Of a stretch of 64,000 nucleotides of DNA, positions 8,398 through 16,110 are shown piece by piece. The stretch comes from a virus. How positions within the stretch are numbered: position 1 is the first letter of the stretch; each line of letters opens with the position of its first letter. The stretch spans positions 16,669 to 80,668 of IMG/VR virus record IMGVR_UViG_3300020193_000009. The stretch is one strand, 5' to 3'. Position numbers and translations under genes: made by a program. The notes under the pieces are model-generated. The model was not told the DNA's origin. It ran no database searches and saw only the letters and a list, made by a program, of their open reading frames with translations.

Positions 8398-8878
8398 TTT
8401 GTCTCCCATCTTCTATAAATCCGATTTCACCATATTTATCTTCAAAATTTGCTTTGGCTGATTCATAAACCCATTCAAATTGTGGATGGTCTTCTATTGG
8501 ACCATCAAATAAATGTAAATGTGCGTACTCTGTCATTCTATCAAATGTTTTTTCAATAAATCTTTCCATATATTCTTCAGACAAATCTTCAAAAGTATGG
8601 CAAGTTTTAAATGAAAACCCACACAACAATCGTATTTTATTTTGAACAACTTGATCTTTTCCATTGTCAAAATCATTGCTTGAATGCCAAGAATTATATT
8701 TAGCTTTACAAGCAGCAAGAAGTCTTTCTTTATCAACAAGAGATAAATTTACAGTATCTTTTAAAATACCTTCTTGTATCAAAAAATTTGCTCGCCATAC
8801 ACTGTTGTCATCTGAGTATTCAAATGTATGATCAAAAAGAACAATTCTTTCTTTGAGCTTTTCTAATGTAGATTCCAT
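8390..8878 (-). CDS. Hypothetical protein, 162 aa
   Basis: Unrecognised. It is mostly helical, with a central KYNSWHSSNDFDNGKDQVVQ segment. It lies 2 nt from the upstream gene and overlaps the membrane microprotein by 8 nt. Confidence 0.65.
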   Translation of the reverse strand: MESTLEKLKERIVLFDHTFEYSDDNSVWRANFLIQEGILKDTVNLSLVDKERLLAACKAKYNSWHSSNDFDNGKDQVVQNKIRLLCGFSFKTCHTFEDLSEEYMERFIEKTFDRMTEYAHLHLFDGPIEDHPQFEWVYESAKANFEDKYGEIGFIEDGRQNV

Positions 8879-8880
8879 TA

Positions 8881-9288
8881 TTAATATCCCCTCGCTAGTT
8901 GGTTAAATGCTATTTCATCTGTTTTATCATTTTGAATTTCAAGACGCTTCTTTATCATAAAGAAGTAATCTTCTACCTTCATTAATTTATTCAATGATAC
9001 TTCATCCCATTGTTCCGGGAAATTGTTATCAATATCATACACAAGTTTGTGGTCTGGAATGTCTGAATTATAAACTATCTTGATACCTATATACCTACCA
9101 AAATCGTGGTCATTATATGTTTTTTTGAAGTCTAAACCAAGTGGGTATGCTTGTGGAAATGTTCGCTTCAATTGATCAATCAATACATTGGCTTCTAAAG
9201 TTGCCAGATTCCAATAATTTTCATGACCAATTTGTACACAAGGTTCATTAGAAGGAACTGTGTCAAATTCTAAATAATCGGTTGGCAT
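8881..9288 (-). CDS. Hypothetical protein, 135 aa
   Basis: Unrecognised. The ATG follows AGGAGAAAAATA. It is the first gene after a 213-nt noncoding stretch that contains a structured element ending 39 nt before this start, so the element could be part of its 5' leader. Confidence 0.65.
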   Translation of the reverse strand: MPTDYLEFDTVPSNEPCVQIGHENYWNLATLEANVLIDQLKRTFPQAYPLGLDFKKTYNDHDFGRYIGIKIVYNSDIPDHKLVYDIDNNFPEQWDEVSLNKLMKVEDYFFMIKKRLEIQNDKTDEIAFNQLARGY

Positions 9289-9327
9289 TATTTTTCTCCT
9301 GTTGTTGTTTATTGATATTATAAATAC

Positions 9328-9497
9328 AATAGAAATAGGCGGGAAATATTTATATCCGTGTATTCATCTGTAAGTACAAACCCAACTAAGCCTTACAGAT
9401 ATAGTTATCATAATGATAACAAATACTTTGATATGATCATTACAATCATACATATTTCCCTTCACCCGTGAAAGGAGAGGGCTAGCCTATTTCTATT
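9328..9497 (-). ncRNA. Candidate multi-branched structured RNA A
   Basis: The 213-nt gap between two genes is organised by nested perfect inverted repeats. P1 pairs 9328-9340 with 9485-9497 (13 bp). P2 follows directly, 9341-9349 with 9452-9460 (9 bp). Inside are three hairpins: 9366-9374/9392-9400 (9 bp, 17-nt loop), 9404-9411/9413-9420 (8-bp palindrome) and 9432-9437/9445-9450 (6 bp, 7-nt loop). A 24-nt one-sided bulge at 9461-9484 holds a small TTCACCCGTGAA hairpin. I recognise no Rfam-type motif, tRNA or tmRNA feature. Strand is assumed from the genes around it. Confidence 0.55.
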
Positions 9498-9501
9498 CTA
9501 T

Positions 9502-9882
9502 TTATAGTTCTTCCCAGATTCTACGATATTGAAAAACTTCATCATCATTACCAACTAAATATAATGAGATTACGTGTTTTCCAAGTTTTCTATCATCTGA
9601 ACCAATGTATGGATAAATCATTTGAATTGCAAATTTCCATTTACGAATAAATTTAATGTTGTCTCGATTATTGCTATTCCATTTATACTGAGTAATGTTG
9701 TAATCAGTATTTAAATACTCTTTGATAGTTCCGAGAAATACATATTCAAAGTGTTTATCTGGCACTGGTCTTGGCGTAAATCCATCATTTTTAATTGCAT
9801 TATCAAATAACCATTGCTTTTCCAAAACCATAAGATATTGCCCATCAGTGGTTGTCTTGAATCTATTGTAGTATTTTTTCAT
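9502..9882 (-). CDS. Hypothetical protein, 126 aa
   Basis: Unrecognised; rich in aromatic and basic residues. Its stop lies only 4 nt before the closing stem of the structured element. The start abuts the next upstream gene (ATGA-type junction at 9882). Confidence 0.65.
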   Translation of the reverse strand: MKKYYNRFKTTTDGQYLMVLEKQWLFDNAIKNDGFTPRPVPDKHFEYVFLGTIKEYLNTDYNITQYKWNSNNRDNIKFIRKWKFAIQMIYPYIGSDDRKLGKHVISLYLVGNDDEVFQYRRIWEEL

Positions 9883-10082
9883 TACGGGTTCTCCTTTAAG
9901 GTTTTGATTATGTTAATAATTTGATCTTCTAATAGAGATACTCTATCTGACAAATTAGATGTGCAGCTTTTAAGATTTTCCAATATCTCCGTTACAACTT
10001 TTGTATTTGATGATTCTTGAGCAATTGCTTGCTGCATTAATTCAGCAAACTTTATAATTTCGTTACTGTCAATTTCACTCAT
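9882..10082 (-). CDS. Small coiled-coil protein, 66 aa
   Basis: Heptad-like spacing of hydrophobic residues runs through the whole protein (TEILENLKS, LSDRVSLLEDQIINIIKTL), so it should form a helical oligomer. No further function can be inferred. It overlaps the upstream gene by 8 nt. Confidence 0.6.
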   Translation of the reverse strand: MSEIDSNEIIKFAELMQQAIAQESSNTKVVTEILENLKSCTSNLSDRVSLLEDQIINIIKTLKENP

Positions 10083-10344
10083 ATTGGTCTCCTTTGTTTT
10101 GCATTTCTAAATCCCACAATTTAAAATCCGCATTCATTTCTAAATCCAATTTCCAATCGTATGGATCAATTATTTCGTGCATACCAAGAACTTCTTTTGT
10201 AATGCAATATTGCCAATTTTTTCGATAATTATTCATTGTTGTACCTTTCCATTTGATTTTGACTGTTTCTTCATTTTTAACATCTGCTAATTTTCTGATT
10301 ATCTTTTGATTTTCAAACACCCATTTATAAAATTCATTACTCAT
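10075..10344 (-). CDS. Hypothetical protein, 89 aa
   Basis: Unrecognised; Trp-rich (KWKGTTMNNYRKNWQY, YDWKLDLEM). The ATG at 10344 is preferred over the TTG three bases upstream; it overlaps the upstream stop by 8 nt. Confidence 0.55.
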   Translation of the reverse strand: MSNEFYKWVFENQKIIRKLADVKNEETVKIKWKGTTMNNYRKNWQYCITKEVLGMHEIIDPYDWKLDLEMNADFKLWDLEMQNKGDQYE

Positions 10345-10525
10345 CAAATTTACCTTCTTTCTTTGCTTCCCAAAGTTTAGCTATAATCATTGCTTTATCA
10401 GCATCTGTCATTCCACGAATTTTTTCAGCAATGTTATAGCATTCATTTCCTTCTCGATGTTTTCCAATGGCATAGTAATGGTTTCCCAATTCTTCCCACT
10501 CTTTCCATTCTTGTTGCTTATCCAT
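10337..10525 (-). CDS. Small helical protein, 62 aa
   Basis: It has a TPR-like helix pair (LGNHYYAIGKHREGNECYNI), but a single repeat is too little to assign a fold. It overlaps both neighbours by 8 nt. Confidence 0.55.
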   Translation of the reverse strand: MDKQQEWKEWEELGNHYYAIGKHREGNECYNIAEKIRGMTDADKAMIIAKLWEAKKEGKFDE

Positions 10526-10856
10526 AAAGTTTCCCTTCTTTTAACTCCATAATTCGAACAAATTTATCAATACTAAATACGCAATCAAGAGCACTTTCAC
10601 CACAATAAATTGCACCATTGATAACAAAATTGTTGCTTCTCTCACCATTAGATAGCACTAAATCTATATAATTAATTATTTTGTATTTGTTGGTAAATCT
10701 AACAAAGACATCTCTATCTCCATCATAATGTAAAATTACCATACGAATCATATAGTATGATTCAAAGTTTTCGTGATTTTTATCTTTTTGCTTTTTCCAA
10801 GCAAGTATTTCGGTTTCTCGATGGAACAATGTTTGTTTATCGTAAATTTTAGTCAT
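10518..10856 (-). CDS. Hypothetical protein, 112 aa
   Basis: Unrecognised. The ATG at 10856 overlaps the upstream stop (TAATG) and lies 8 nt after GAGAGG, so it is preferred over the one at 10862. Confidence 0.6.
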   Translation of the reverse strand: MTKIYDKQTLFHRETEILAWKKQKDKNHENFESYYMIRMVILHYDGDRDVFVRFTNKYKIINYIDLVLSNGERSNNFVINGAIYCGESALDCVFSIDKFVRIMELKEGKLYG

Positions 10857-11197
10857 TAGCATTCCTCTCTTAGATGTTCTTCAATAGTTTTATCAATATC
10901 TTTATCTGTAAAACACCATTCACAACATCTTGAACCATCAGAATTTATTGTGTAATGTCCACCTTTTTGTGTAAGATTTGGATCAACTATTTTCATTACT
11001 TTAACTGCACAACTGTGACAGAGTGAAATTTTAAGTCTATCTTTTTCACCAATTGTATCAAAGAATTCACCATATCCACCAAAAATGTCAAATGATAATC
11101 CATTGTCTATTTGCCACAATTTATCATCTTGAAATGGAAATTGTTCAAATACGGGAATTATTTCTTCTGAACAAGATGTACAAACATATTTACTCAT
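10856..11197 (-). CDS. Zinc-ribbon-like small protein, 113 aa
   Basis: Three Cys pairs are visible: CTSC at 5-8, CHSC in the middle and CEWC near residue 93. Two of them could form a treble-clef or ribbon zinc site. This suggests nucleic-acid or protein binding; no family can be named. Confidence 0.65.
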   Translation of the reverse strand: MSKYVCTSCSEEIIPVFEQFPFQDDKLWQIDNGLSFDIFGGYGEFFDTIGEKDRLKISLCHSCAVKVMKIVDPNLTQKGGHYTINSDGSRCCEWCFTDKDIDKTIEEHLREEC

Positions 11198-11199
11198 TT

Positions 11200-11394
11200 T
11201 CAGTAATGCTCCTCGTTTATTAGATATTTACAAATCTTGAATATTTTATTTAAGTTTTTATGATCTGGGTTATTTATACTTGCATTACGCAATAACCAAT
11301 GTGGGTCTCTTTGTCTTTGAAAAGGAATATCCATTACCTTTGTCAAATTTTCAAGTTCATTGAGAAGTTGATTTTTGGTTTTGTTATCTATCAC
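11200..11394 (-). CDS. Hypothetical small protein, 64 aa
   Basis: Unrecognised, helical and basic. The start overlaps the end of the next upstream gene by 4 nt. Confidence 0.6.
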   Translation of the reverse strand: MIDNKTKNQLLNELENLTKVMDIPFQRQRDPHWLLRNASINNPDHKNLNKIFKICKYLINEEHY

Positions 11395-11969
11395 TCTAAT
11401 CCTTTTGCTTTTCGAACTTCGGCAATTTGTTTTCTAAACTCTTCTAACTCTTTTTGCTTTTGTTCAGGATTGTTATTGGTTTTATTACCATAACGAATCC
11501 ACATTAGTTTTTCCAAAGTTTGTTTCTTGCTTTCTTGTCTTTCAATTTCATCTTTCTCCAACTTATCAAGTTCAATTTTGATTTCCTTGATGTTTTCATC
11601 ATTAGATTGCTCAACACAATCATCAATAGTTACATCAACACCTGATTGAAGTAGACTAATAATAAGTTTGAGTTGATTGATTTGATTTAGTCGAAGGAAT
11701 AAATCTTCATCACCTAAGTCAATAACAATGCCTTTACGAGCATTTGTAATAACTCTTACACGAAGTAATGACATAATAAATTGAATTTCTTCTGCTGTAT
11801 CGTATGTCACACACTTTACATACTGCTTTACTGCCGGCTTTTTCTTTCGCCTGCGAATACGACCAGACTTTATCAAATCAGATAGATTGACTTTGTTAGA
11901 GTTTGGATTTGGAATAGCCTTATGCTTTACAATACGGGCTTCCACATCTGTGAGTTTGATTTTAGTCAT
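11391..11969 (-). CDS. Hypothetical protein with coiled-coil C-terminus, 192 aa
   Basis: A basic N-terminal patch (SGRIRRRKKKPAVKQY, about 35-50) is followed by an alpha/beta middle and a long charged coiled coil from about 128. No catalytic motif is seen. DNA or RNA binding is plausible from the basic patch only. GAAAGG precedes the ATG. Confidence 0.65.
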   Translation of the reverse strand: MTKIKLTDVEARIVKHKAIPNPNSNKVNLSDLIKSGRIRRRKKKPAVKQYVKCVTYDTAEEIQFIMSLLRVRVITNARKGIVIDLGDEDLFLRLNQINQLKLIISLLQSGVDVTIDDCVEQSNDENIKEIKIELDKLEKDEIERQESKKQTLEKLMWIRYGNKTNNNPEQKQKELEEFRKQIAEVRKAKGLE

Positions 11970-12394
11970 TACTTTTTACCTTTCTTTCCATAAGTGTAAT
12001 AATCAAATTGTGACGGGTGAATAAATGATGAACTTGTAATAACATTTCCTTTTCTACTACGCTTTGGCTTTACCCAATTTTCTGCGTAATCAGAACCTTG
12101 TGGATAAACAATTTCTACGCCATTTGCTTTCAATTCAATAAGTCTGAGCAAATACATTAGTTGTTCACACTCAAACTCAAAGCCTTTGTCTGTGACTGCG
12201 TATGTGCGTATGTCGCGTTGTTTTTCACAAGATTTGAAATAGGTAATAGTGCCATACTCAATTGTTCCAAACGCTAACTCTAAGCCAAAGAGTTTGCGAT
12301 AAACTTTGAGGAAATAATAATCTATGTTGGCATTACGCAGTGCGTATGCCAATGCGTCTGTGTAAGACTGTTTGTAATCCGATAGATTTGTCAT
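11969..12394 (-). CDS. Hypothetical protein, 141 aa, first gene of the left operon
   Basis: Unrecognised alpha/beta protein with a lysine-rich tail. It follows the 402-nt noncoding region; the ATG has AAAGGGA upstream. The closing stem of structured element B ends 39 nt before this start. Confidence 0.65.
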   Translation of the reverse strand: MTNLSDYKQSYTDALAYALRNANIDYYFLKVYRKLFGLELAFGTIEYGTITYFKSCEKQRDIRTYAVTDKGFEFECEQLMYLLRLIELKANGVEIVYPQGSDYAENWVKPKRSRKGNVITSSSFIHPSQFDYYTYGKKGKK

Positions 12395-12432
12395 AGTAAA
12401 TCCCTTTCATTGATTGTTTATTTTTTTATTTG

Positions 12433-12616
12433 AATAGTTATTTTTGGGCGTAATCGTGGTCGTGGGGGCAAGGGTACAGCATAGAATAAAAAACAGCAAC
12501 CTCACAGCAAATAAATATTTTGAAAAGATTATTTCGCATAGGCAATCGCACAGGGCTAAACAGCCATCATAAAGGCTTTATTAAAGAATGATCGGACAGC
12601 TATGTAAATAACTATT
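12433..12616 (-). ncRNA. Candidate multi-branched structured RNA B
   Basis: A perfect 11-bp inverted repeat (12433-12443 with 12606-12616) closes the region. A short P2 pairs 12480-12484 with 12600-12604. Inside are a long AT-rich hairpin (about 12507-12537), GGCT-AAAC-AGCC at 12554-12565, and 12566-12570 with 12588-12592 enclosing CTTT-ATT-AAAG. A 36-nt one-sided bulge is GC-rich. Layout and position (39 nt before the next start) resemble element A, but I see no clear sequence homology. CATAG also occurs at 12537-12541, so P2 has an alternative partner. Confidence 0.4.
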
Positions 12617-12652
12617 TTGCGGGGCTCGTTATGAAGTAAATAATAAACGAAA

Positions 12653-12682
12653 TTTAGTACACGCTTACCAAGCATTACTAAA
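12653..12682. repeat. Composite hairpin in noncoding region
   Basis: TTTAGTA at 12653-12659 pairs with TACTAAA at 12676-12682, and GCTT at 12663-12666 pairs with AAGC at 12670-12673 around a 3-nt loop. There is no U-run, so it is not an ordinary terminator. It could be an operator or RNA hairpin. Confidence 0.5.
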
Positions 12683-12796
12683 TAATATGATATATGAACT
12701 ACCCGTGTTTTTTTCTATTTACAGGAAAATTTGAGTATATATTTTTCAGAGTCTAAGGGTCTGAGAAAAAAATCCATTTTCGTAACTGATTTCAGA

Positions 12797-13615
12797 TTAT
12801 TCCAATACCGTTGCGTGCTTCTCTATGAATGACATCAGAGTTCCTTTATATTTCATACGACCTATATGTGTTAATTCAATACTCGGCTCTACCCAAATCT
12901 TTCCACCAATGTTTTGCCAATACCTACAGAAACCATAATCTTCAGAAAGAAATCTATTAAGATGCGGATCGATATACGAATTGAAGAATGCATAAGTCCA
13001 TTTCTTTTCTGCATCATTCAAAGCACCGGTGTCATCATTATATTTTAACTCTGGATACTTCTTAATTAATTTATGAATAACTTCCCTTTTAATCAACATA
13101 AACCCCGTGCCGGCATCAAAGATTTCTATTGCACCATTACTTACATTAAGAGTTCTATTATCTGCACTTTTAACAGGGTTGATTACAAATCTTACGCTAT
13201 TTTCTAATAGCAGATCTTTCGACATACTAGCTTTTACATTTTCCTCAACTCTATTCCACTCAATTTGTTTTATTGGATAGGCTGCAGTAACAACCTCTTT
13301 ATTATGCCAAAGAAGTTTTATAATTGCCTCCGGCTCCCACGCAATATCTGCATCAATAAACATTAAATGCGTTGCTTGTTCATACGCCATAAACTTAGCG
13401 ATTACATTATTACGCGCTCGATTAATTAAACTGTCAGTAATTGTGCAGAGACCAAATTTAATTCCGTGATCTCTAAAATACATCATAGTTTTGATTAATG
13501 ATAAAACTGTTGGTTCAGATATTAATTGATCATAACAAGGTATTGCGAATAGAACATTCCATTTGGAAGCTACATCTTGACTAATCTCGATTTTTTGTGT
13601 CTCAAATAATGGCAT
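12797..13615 (-). CDS. GT-A-fold glycosyltransferase (GT2-like)
   Basis: This 272-aa protein begins with the nucleotide-sugar-binding strand VLFAIPCYDQ and has the metal-binding DxD motif MFIDADIAWEP (DAD at 88-90). A later segment, FLSEDYGFCRYW, resembles the catalytic ED region of GT-A transferases. It would transfer a sugar from a nucleotide donor. The target (phage DNA, virion protein or host wall glycan) cannot be read from sequence. It lies alone between a terminator and the noncoding region. No ribosome site is present; a TATAAT box ends 6 nt before the ATG. Confidence 0.8.
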   Translation of the reverse strand: MPLFETQKIEISQDVASKWNVLFAIPCYDQLISEPTVLSLIKTMMYFRDHGIKFGLCTITDSLINRARNNVIAKFMAYEQATHLMFIDADIAWEPEAIIKLLWHNKEVVTAAYPIKQIEWNRVEENVKASMSKDLLLENSVRFVINPVKSADNRTLNVSNGAIEIFDAGTGFMLIKREVIHKLIKKYPELKYNDDTGALNDAEKKWTYAFFNSYIDPHLNRFLSEDYGFCRYWQNIGGKIWVEPSIELTHIGRMKYKGTLMSFIEKHATVLE

Positions 13616-13621
13616 ACAAAA

Positions 13622-13627
13622 ATTATA
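13622..13627 (-). promoter_or_regulatory. Predicted -10 box for a leaderless glycosyltransferase mRNA
   Basis: TATAAT on the minus strand is followed by TTTTGT and then ATG at 13615. The normal 6-7 nt from -10 to the start site would put transcription at the A of the ATG. There is no ribosome site. Actinobacteria use such leaderless starts widely. Confidence 0.5.
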
Positions 13628-13628
13628 C

Positions 13629-13655
13629 TAAAAAAAAGTGGGGCTTGCGCCCCAC
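13629..13655 (-). terminator. Intrinsic terminator
   Basis: GTGGGGC-TTGC-GCCCCAC (13638-13655) forms a perfect 7-bp GC-rich stem with a 4-nt loop, followed on the minus strand by eight U. It ends the transcript of the 113-aa gene at 13692-14033 and directly abuts the next promoter box. Confidence 0.9.
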
Positions 13656-13691
13656 CCGAAAAAATATTGCTATTTGTTTCTAAATTGTTAA

Positions 13692-14033
13692 TTACGCCTT
13701 AACAGTTGTCTTGACGTTTTTAACATCTTTTGCTTTTACTGAAGTATTTTTGGTAATCGTAACTTCAGCATCATTCTTCCCCGGCACTCTGAAATAGAGC
13801 GTTTCATTGACTTTATCAAAGTGAATCTGAACTTGCAGATTCAACTTTTTAGCCTGCGCTCTAATTCTCTGTTGCATTGAATTGTATTTCTTACCAGCAA
13901 CAATTCCCGTAATTGAGAATGCGTTACCAGTTTCAGATGACAACACCAATGTGTCGATAATTTGCTGTAACTCAGCAGATGTACGACCACTGCGTGAAAT
14001 AACAGGGAAATTGCTTGCTTGATTAATTTGCAT
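13692..14033 (-). CDS. Monocistronic hypothetical protein, 113 aa
   Basis: Unrecognised. Residues 12-60 contain RSGRTSAELQQIIDTLVLSS and the segment KKYNSMQQRIRAQAKKL, which look like a basic helix-rich nucleic-acid-binding unit; the last 20 residues are lysine-rich. AGGAG precedes the ATG. It appears to have its own promoter (14085-14093), a 5' hairpin (14060-14065 with 14074-14079) and a strong terminator, so it is likely expressed as a separate, possibly abundant, short mRNA. Confidence 0.75.
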   Translation of the reverse strand: MQINQASNFPVISRSGRTSAELQQIIDTLVLSSETGNAFSITGIVAGKKYNSMQQRIRAQAKKLNLQVQIHFDKVNETLYFRVPGKNDAEVTITKNTSVKAKDVKNVKTTVKA

Positions 14034-14084
14034 TTTATGCTCCTATTTACTAGTTGTTTTTGTCGCCTTGTGACGACAACACAG

Positions 14085-14093
14085 ATAGTAGCA
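14085..14093 (-). promoter_or_regulatory. Possible extended -10 promoter
   Basis: TGC-TACTAT on the minus strand fits an extended -10 (TGn-TANNNT). The predicted start near 14078 would place the TTGTCG/CGACAA hairpin at the 5' end of the mRNA. No good -35 is visible. Confidence 0.35.
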
Positions 14094-14120
14094 GGTCAAT
14101 TAAAAACTACACAGTGTTCG

Positions 14121-14297
14121 CTAAACTATTTTCGAAGAGTTTTTTTCTTGTTCCTGCTTGATCATCTTTACCAAACCATTTATCTGTGCAGTAAGCACCG
14201 CGTTTTGAGCTACTAAATCAGCAATTTTATCTGTAAGAATTGCTATAATATCTGCCGCTTCTACCTGTATGTTTTTGTTTATATCGATTCTATCCAC
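14121..14297 (-). CDS. Small coiled-coil protein with GTG start, 58 aa
   Basis: The frame starts at GTG 14297, with a perfect AGGAGGTGG site about 6 nt upstream, overlaps the terminase stop by 19 nt and ends at TAG 14121. The product has heptads (ADIIAILTDKIADLVAQNAV, LTAQINGLVKMI), so it should be a short coiled-coil oligomer. It is easily missed because there is no ATG. Position directly after the large terminase suggests a packaging accessory, but that is inference. Confidence 0.75.
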   Translation of the reverse strand: MDRIDINKNIQVEAADIIAILTDKIADLVAQNAVLTAQINGLVKMIKQEQEKNSSKIV

Positions 14298-16018
14298 TTT
14301 CCCACCTCCTGTCCTGGTACATTTAATTCCTTATATCCGGGCGTGAATTCTCTCAAATTATGATTATACACGCTTGCTGTGCCAAATTCTTCGAGATCTT
14401 CATCAATCTCTGACTGCATAGAAAAATCTAAGATTTCTACTTCTACTTCTTGTTCGACCGCCATATTTTCTACACAATTAAATACCGAACCAGCCAAAGA
14501 ATCTGCCATATCTTTTGAACCACCAGATGGGTGATCAATTTTATTATTACTAAATAATCTAAGCTTAAGTAGCTCTTCATTTACCAATATCTCGTTCCAA
14601 TATCCTCTTAATCTTGTATCGTATATAGATGTCATTAATGTGTCATAGTCAGTCTTTTTTACGCTATGAAAATCAGCTGCGATTCCTTGCGCTCTCAAAC
14701 TTTGAATCATTTCAATAGATTGCCATCTATCAAATGTAACTTTAGCTACATCAAACTTTCTACACAAATCGACTATCATTTGCCTCACAGATGCAAAATT
14801 AATTTCTTCGCCTGGTGCGGCTTGCCAAGAATATATTAAATCAACATTTATTACCGGAAGCTTTTCTACGCCCATAGAAGTTTTAATTTCTTTAAACCCA
14901 GCACAATGTGTCAAACAAAGAGCTGATCTATCTCTTTTAAATCCTAAGTCAACATGTATAAATCTTCTGTGACCATCTGAATTATTAAACCATTTATGAA
15001 ACCTTCCATCTTCATCAATCGGATCATCTGCATACATAAATGCTTTTCTAACTAAATCTTCATCTCTAAAATATGCGTCTTCCATTGTAGGTGGTTCACA
15101 TTCAAATCTCGATGCAGCTTCAATAGGATTTCTTATGTATTCAGACTCAAGATCAGATCTCTTAATTGTTGGATTAACTTCCCAGGTAGCTGCTTTTATA
15201 TACCATGTTTTTGGCTCGTTTTTTTCATGAGCACCAAAATATCTTTGTTGAATAAAATCACCTTTATATCTAGGGAATGATAATAAAATTACTTTACCTA
15301 CTTCTGGGAATCGTGACATCACAGATAACTTGCTCATATTATATATTGCAGAAGCTGACCCTTTAGCTCTTGTATCACCTTTTAATTCGATATCTGTTTT
15401 AAAAGCAGAGATCTCGTCTAAGACTATAGTTAATACTTCATAACCTTCCCATCCTTCACTTTCTGAGTGACCGGAGAATAGCCTTACTGGTCTGGAAAAG
15501 AAAAAGATTTCTGACACTCTAGGTTCAAACCCAACGCTATTAAAATACGGAGATCCAAGCAATAGGTTTTTTAACGGCTCAAAGAAAACCCTTTGAGCTT
15601 GCTGTGCGTTTACAGCTAGGTTTAGTAGGTCAACATATACGCCATTTGCTTTACCGTAGTAACTGAGAGGATCGCGTAAACAATGTAGCAAATAAGCCGT
15701 ATATGCGATTGAAATTCTGCTACAATGGTCTTTGCCAGACCCCTTACCTAACATACAAATTACTTCATTATCAGTATATTTTTTATAGTATTCGAGACCA
15801 TTATGTTCACCCATAAGCTTTTGCAAAGTCGGCAATTTAAATATTTGCGTACTGTGTCGAACTATTTCAAGCTGTATATTAGACAATGGCGGCAAGCCAA
15901 GATATTTTTTTTCTTGTACAAATGTTTCAATAGATACCGGTTGTTCCATCAATTCATCTTGTCTAAGCAATCTATCAAAGTCTGCAAATTCCAAATTAAT
16001 TCCAAGGTACTCAGACAT
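14279..16018 (-). CDS. terL: Terminase large subunit
   Basis: This 579-aa packaging motor has an N-terminal ATPase with the Walker A variant GKGSGKD at 91-97 and Walker B VLTIVLDEISAF at about 195-206. The C-terminal RNase H-like nuclease has a first acid in FIHVDLGF (about 356) and the last in HPSGGSKDMADS (about 495). Length and motif order are typical of phage terminases. It pumps DNA into proheads and cuts concatemers. TerS lies immediately upstream, separated by the 35-nt repeats. Confidence 0.93.
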   Translation of the reverse strand: MSEYLGINLEFADFDRLLRQDELMEQPVSIETFVQEKKYLGLPPLSNIQLEIVRHSTQIFKLPTLQKLMGEHNGLEYYKKYTDNEVICMLGKGSGKDHCSRISIAYTAYLLHCLRDPLSYYGKANGVYVDLLNLAVNAQQAQRVFFEPLKNLLLGSPYFNSVGFEPRVSEIFFFSRPVRLFSGHSESEGWEGYEVLTIVLDEISAFKTDIELKGDTRAKGSASAIYNMSKLSVMSRFPEVGKVILLSFPRYKGDFIQQRYFGAHEKNEPKTWYIKAATWEVNPTIKRSDLESEYIRNPIEAASRFECEPPTMEDAYFRDEDLVRKAFMYADDPIDEDGRFHKWFNNSDGHRRFIHVDLGFKRDRSALCLTHCAGFKEIKTSMGVEKLPVINVDLIYSWQAAPGEEINFASVRQMIVDLCRKFDVAKVTFDRWQSIEMIQSLRAQGIAADFHSVKKTDYDTLMTSIYDTRLRGYWNEILVNEELLKLRLFSNNKIDHPSGGSKDMADSLAGSVFNCVENMAVEQEVEVEILDFSMQSEIDEDLEEFGTASVYNHNLREFTPGYKELNVPGQEVGKWIESI

Positions 16019-16020
16019 AA

Positions 16021-16110
16021 TTATTTACCAACATATGACTTAGAGGCTTCAAAACCCGTTCTCAAATTCTGGACATAAAGGCTCAAAAACCCGTTCTCAA
16101 ATTCTGACAT
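16021..16110 (-). CDS. Micro-ORF of 29 codons between terS and terL
   Basis: An ATG at 16110, preceded by AAGGGG, opens a 29-codon frame ending just before the terL ATG. It lies almost wholly inside the tandem repeat, so its first residues (MSEFENG) copy the C-terminus of TerS (SEFENGN). It may only couple translation between the terminase genes, or be an accident of the duplication. Confidence 0.3.
   Translation of the reverse strand: MSEFENGFLSLYVQNLRTGFEASKSYVGK

Larger units (their letters stand above)
12395..12796. other. 402-nt noncoding region between late and early-type gene blocks
   Basis: No convincing gene is seen on either strand. It contains structured element B (12433-12616), a composite hairpin at 12653-12682 and a 9-bp hairpin at 12742-12750/12760-12768 with a 9-nt loop. 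I found no confident promoter boxes and no clear iterons. An origin of replication or the early promoter region would be a natural use; both are inference. Confidence 0.5.

Noticed and set aside
9404-9420. 17-bp palindrome as a stand-alone operator
   Set aside because: Possible, but it falls inside a larger nested fold that explains it as one hairpin of element A. No second copy occurs nearby.
12460-12530. TGCTGT repeats as origin iterons
   Set aside because: Only three short copies with uneven spacing; they could be chance.
12556-12675. 39-codon ATG frame on the minus strand in the noncoding region, with TATTAT 6 nt before the ATG
   Set aside because: It runs through element B and the composite hairpin and has no ribosome site. 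A TATTAT box is expected by chance in DNA this AT-rich.
12742-12768. Hairpin after the glycosyltransferase gene as a terminator
   Set aside because: The 9-bp stem is mostly A-T and no U-run follows it on the minus strand.
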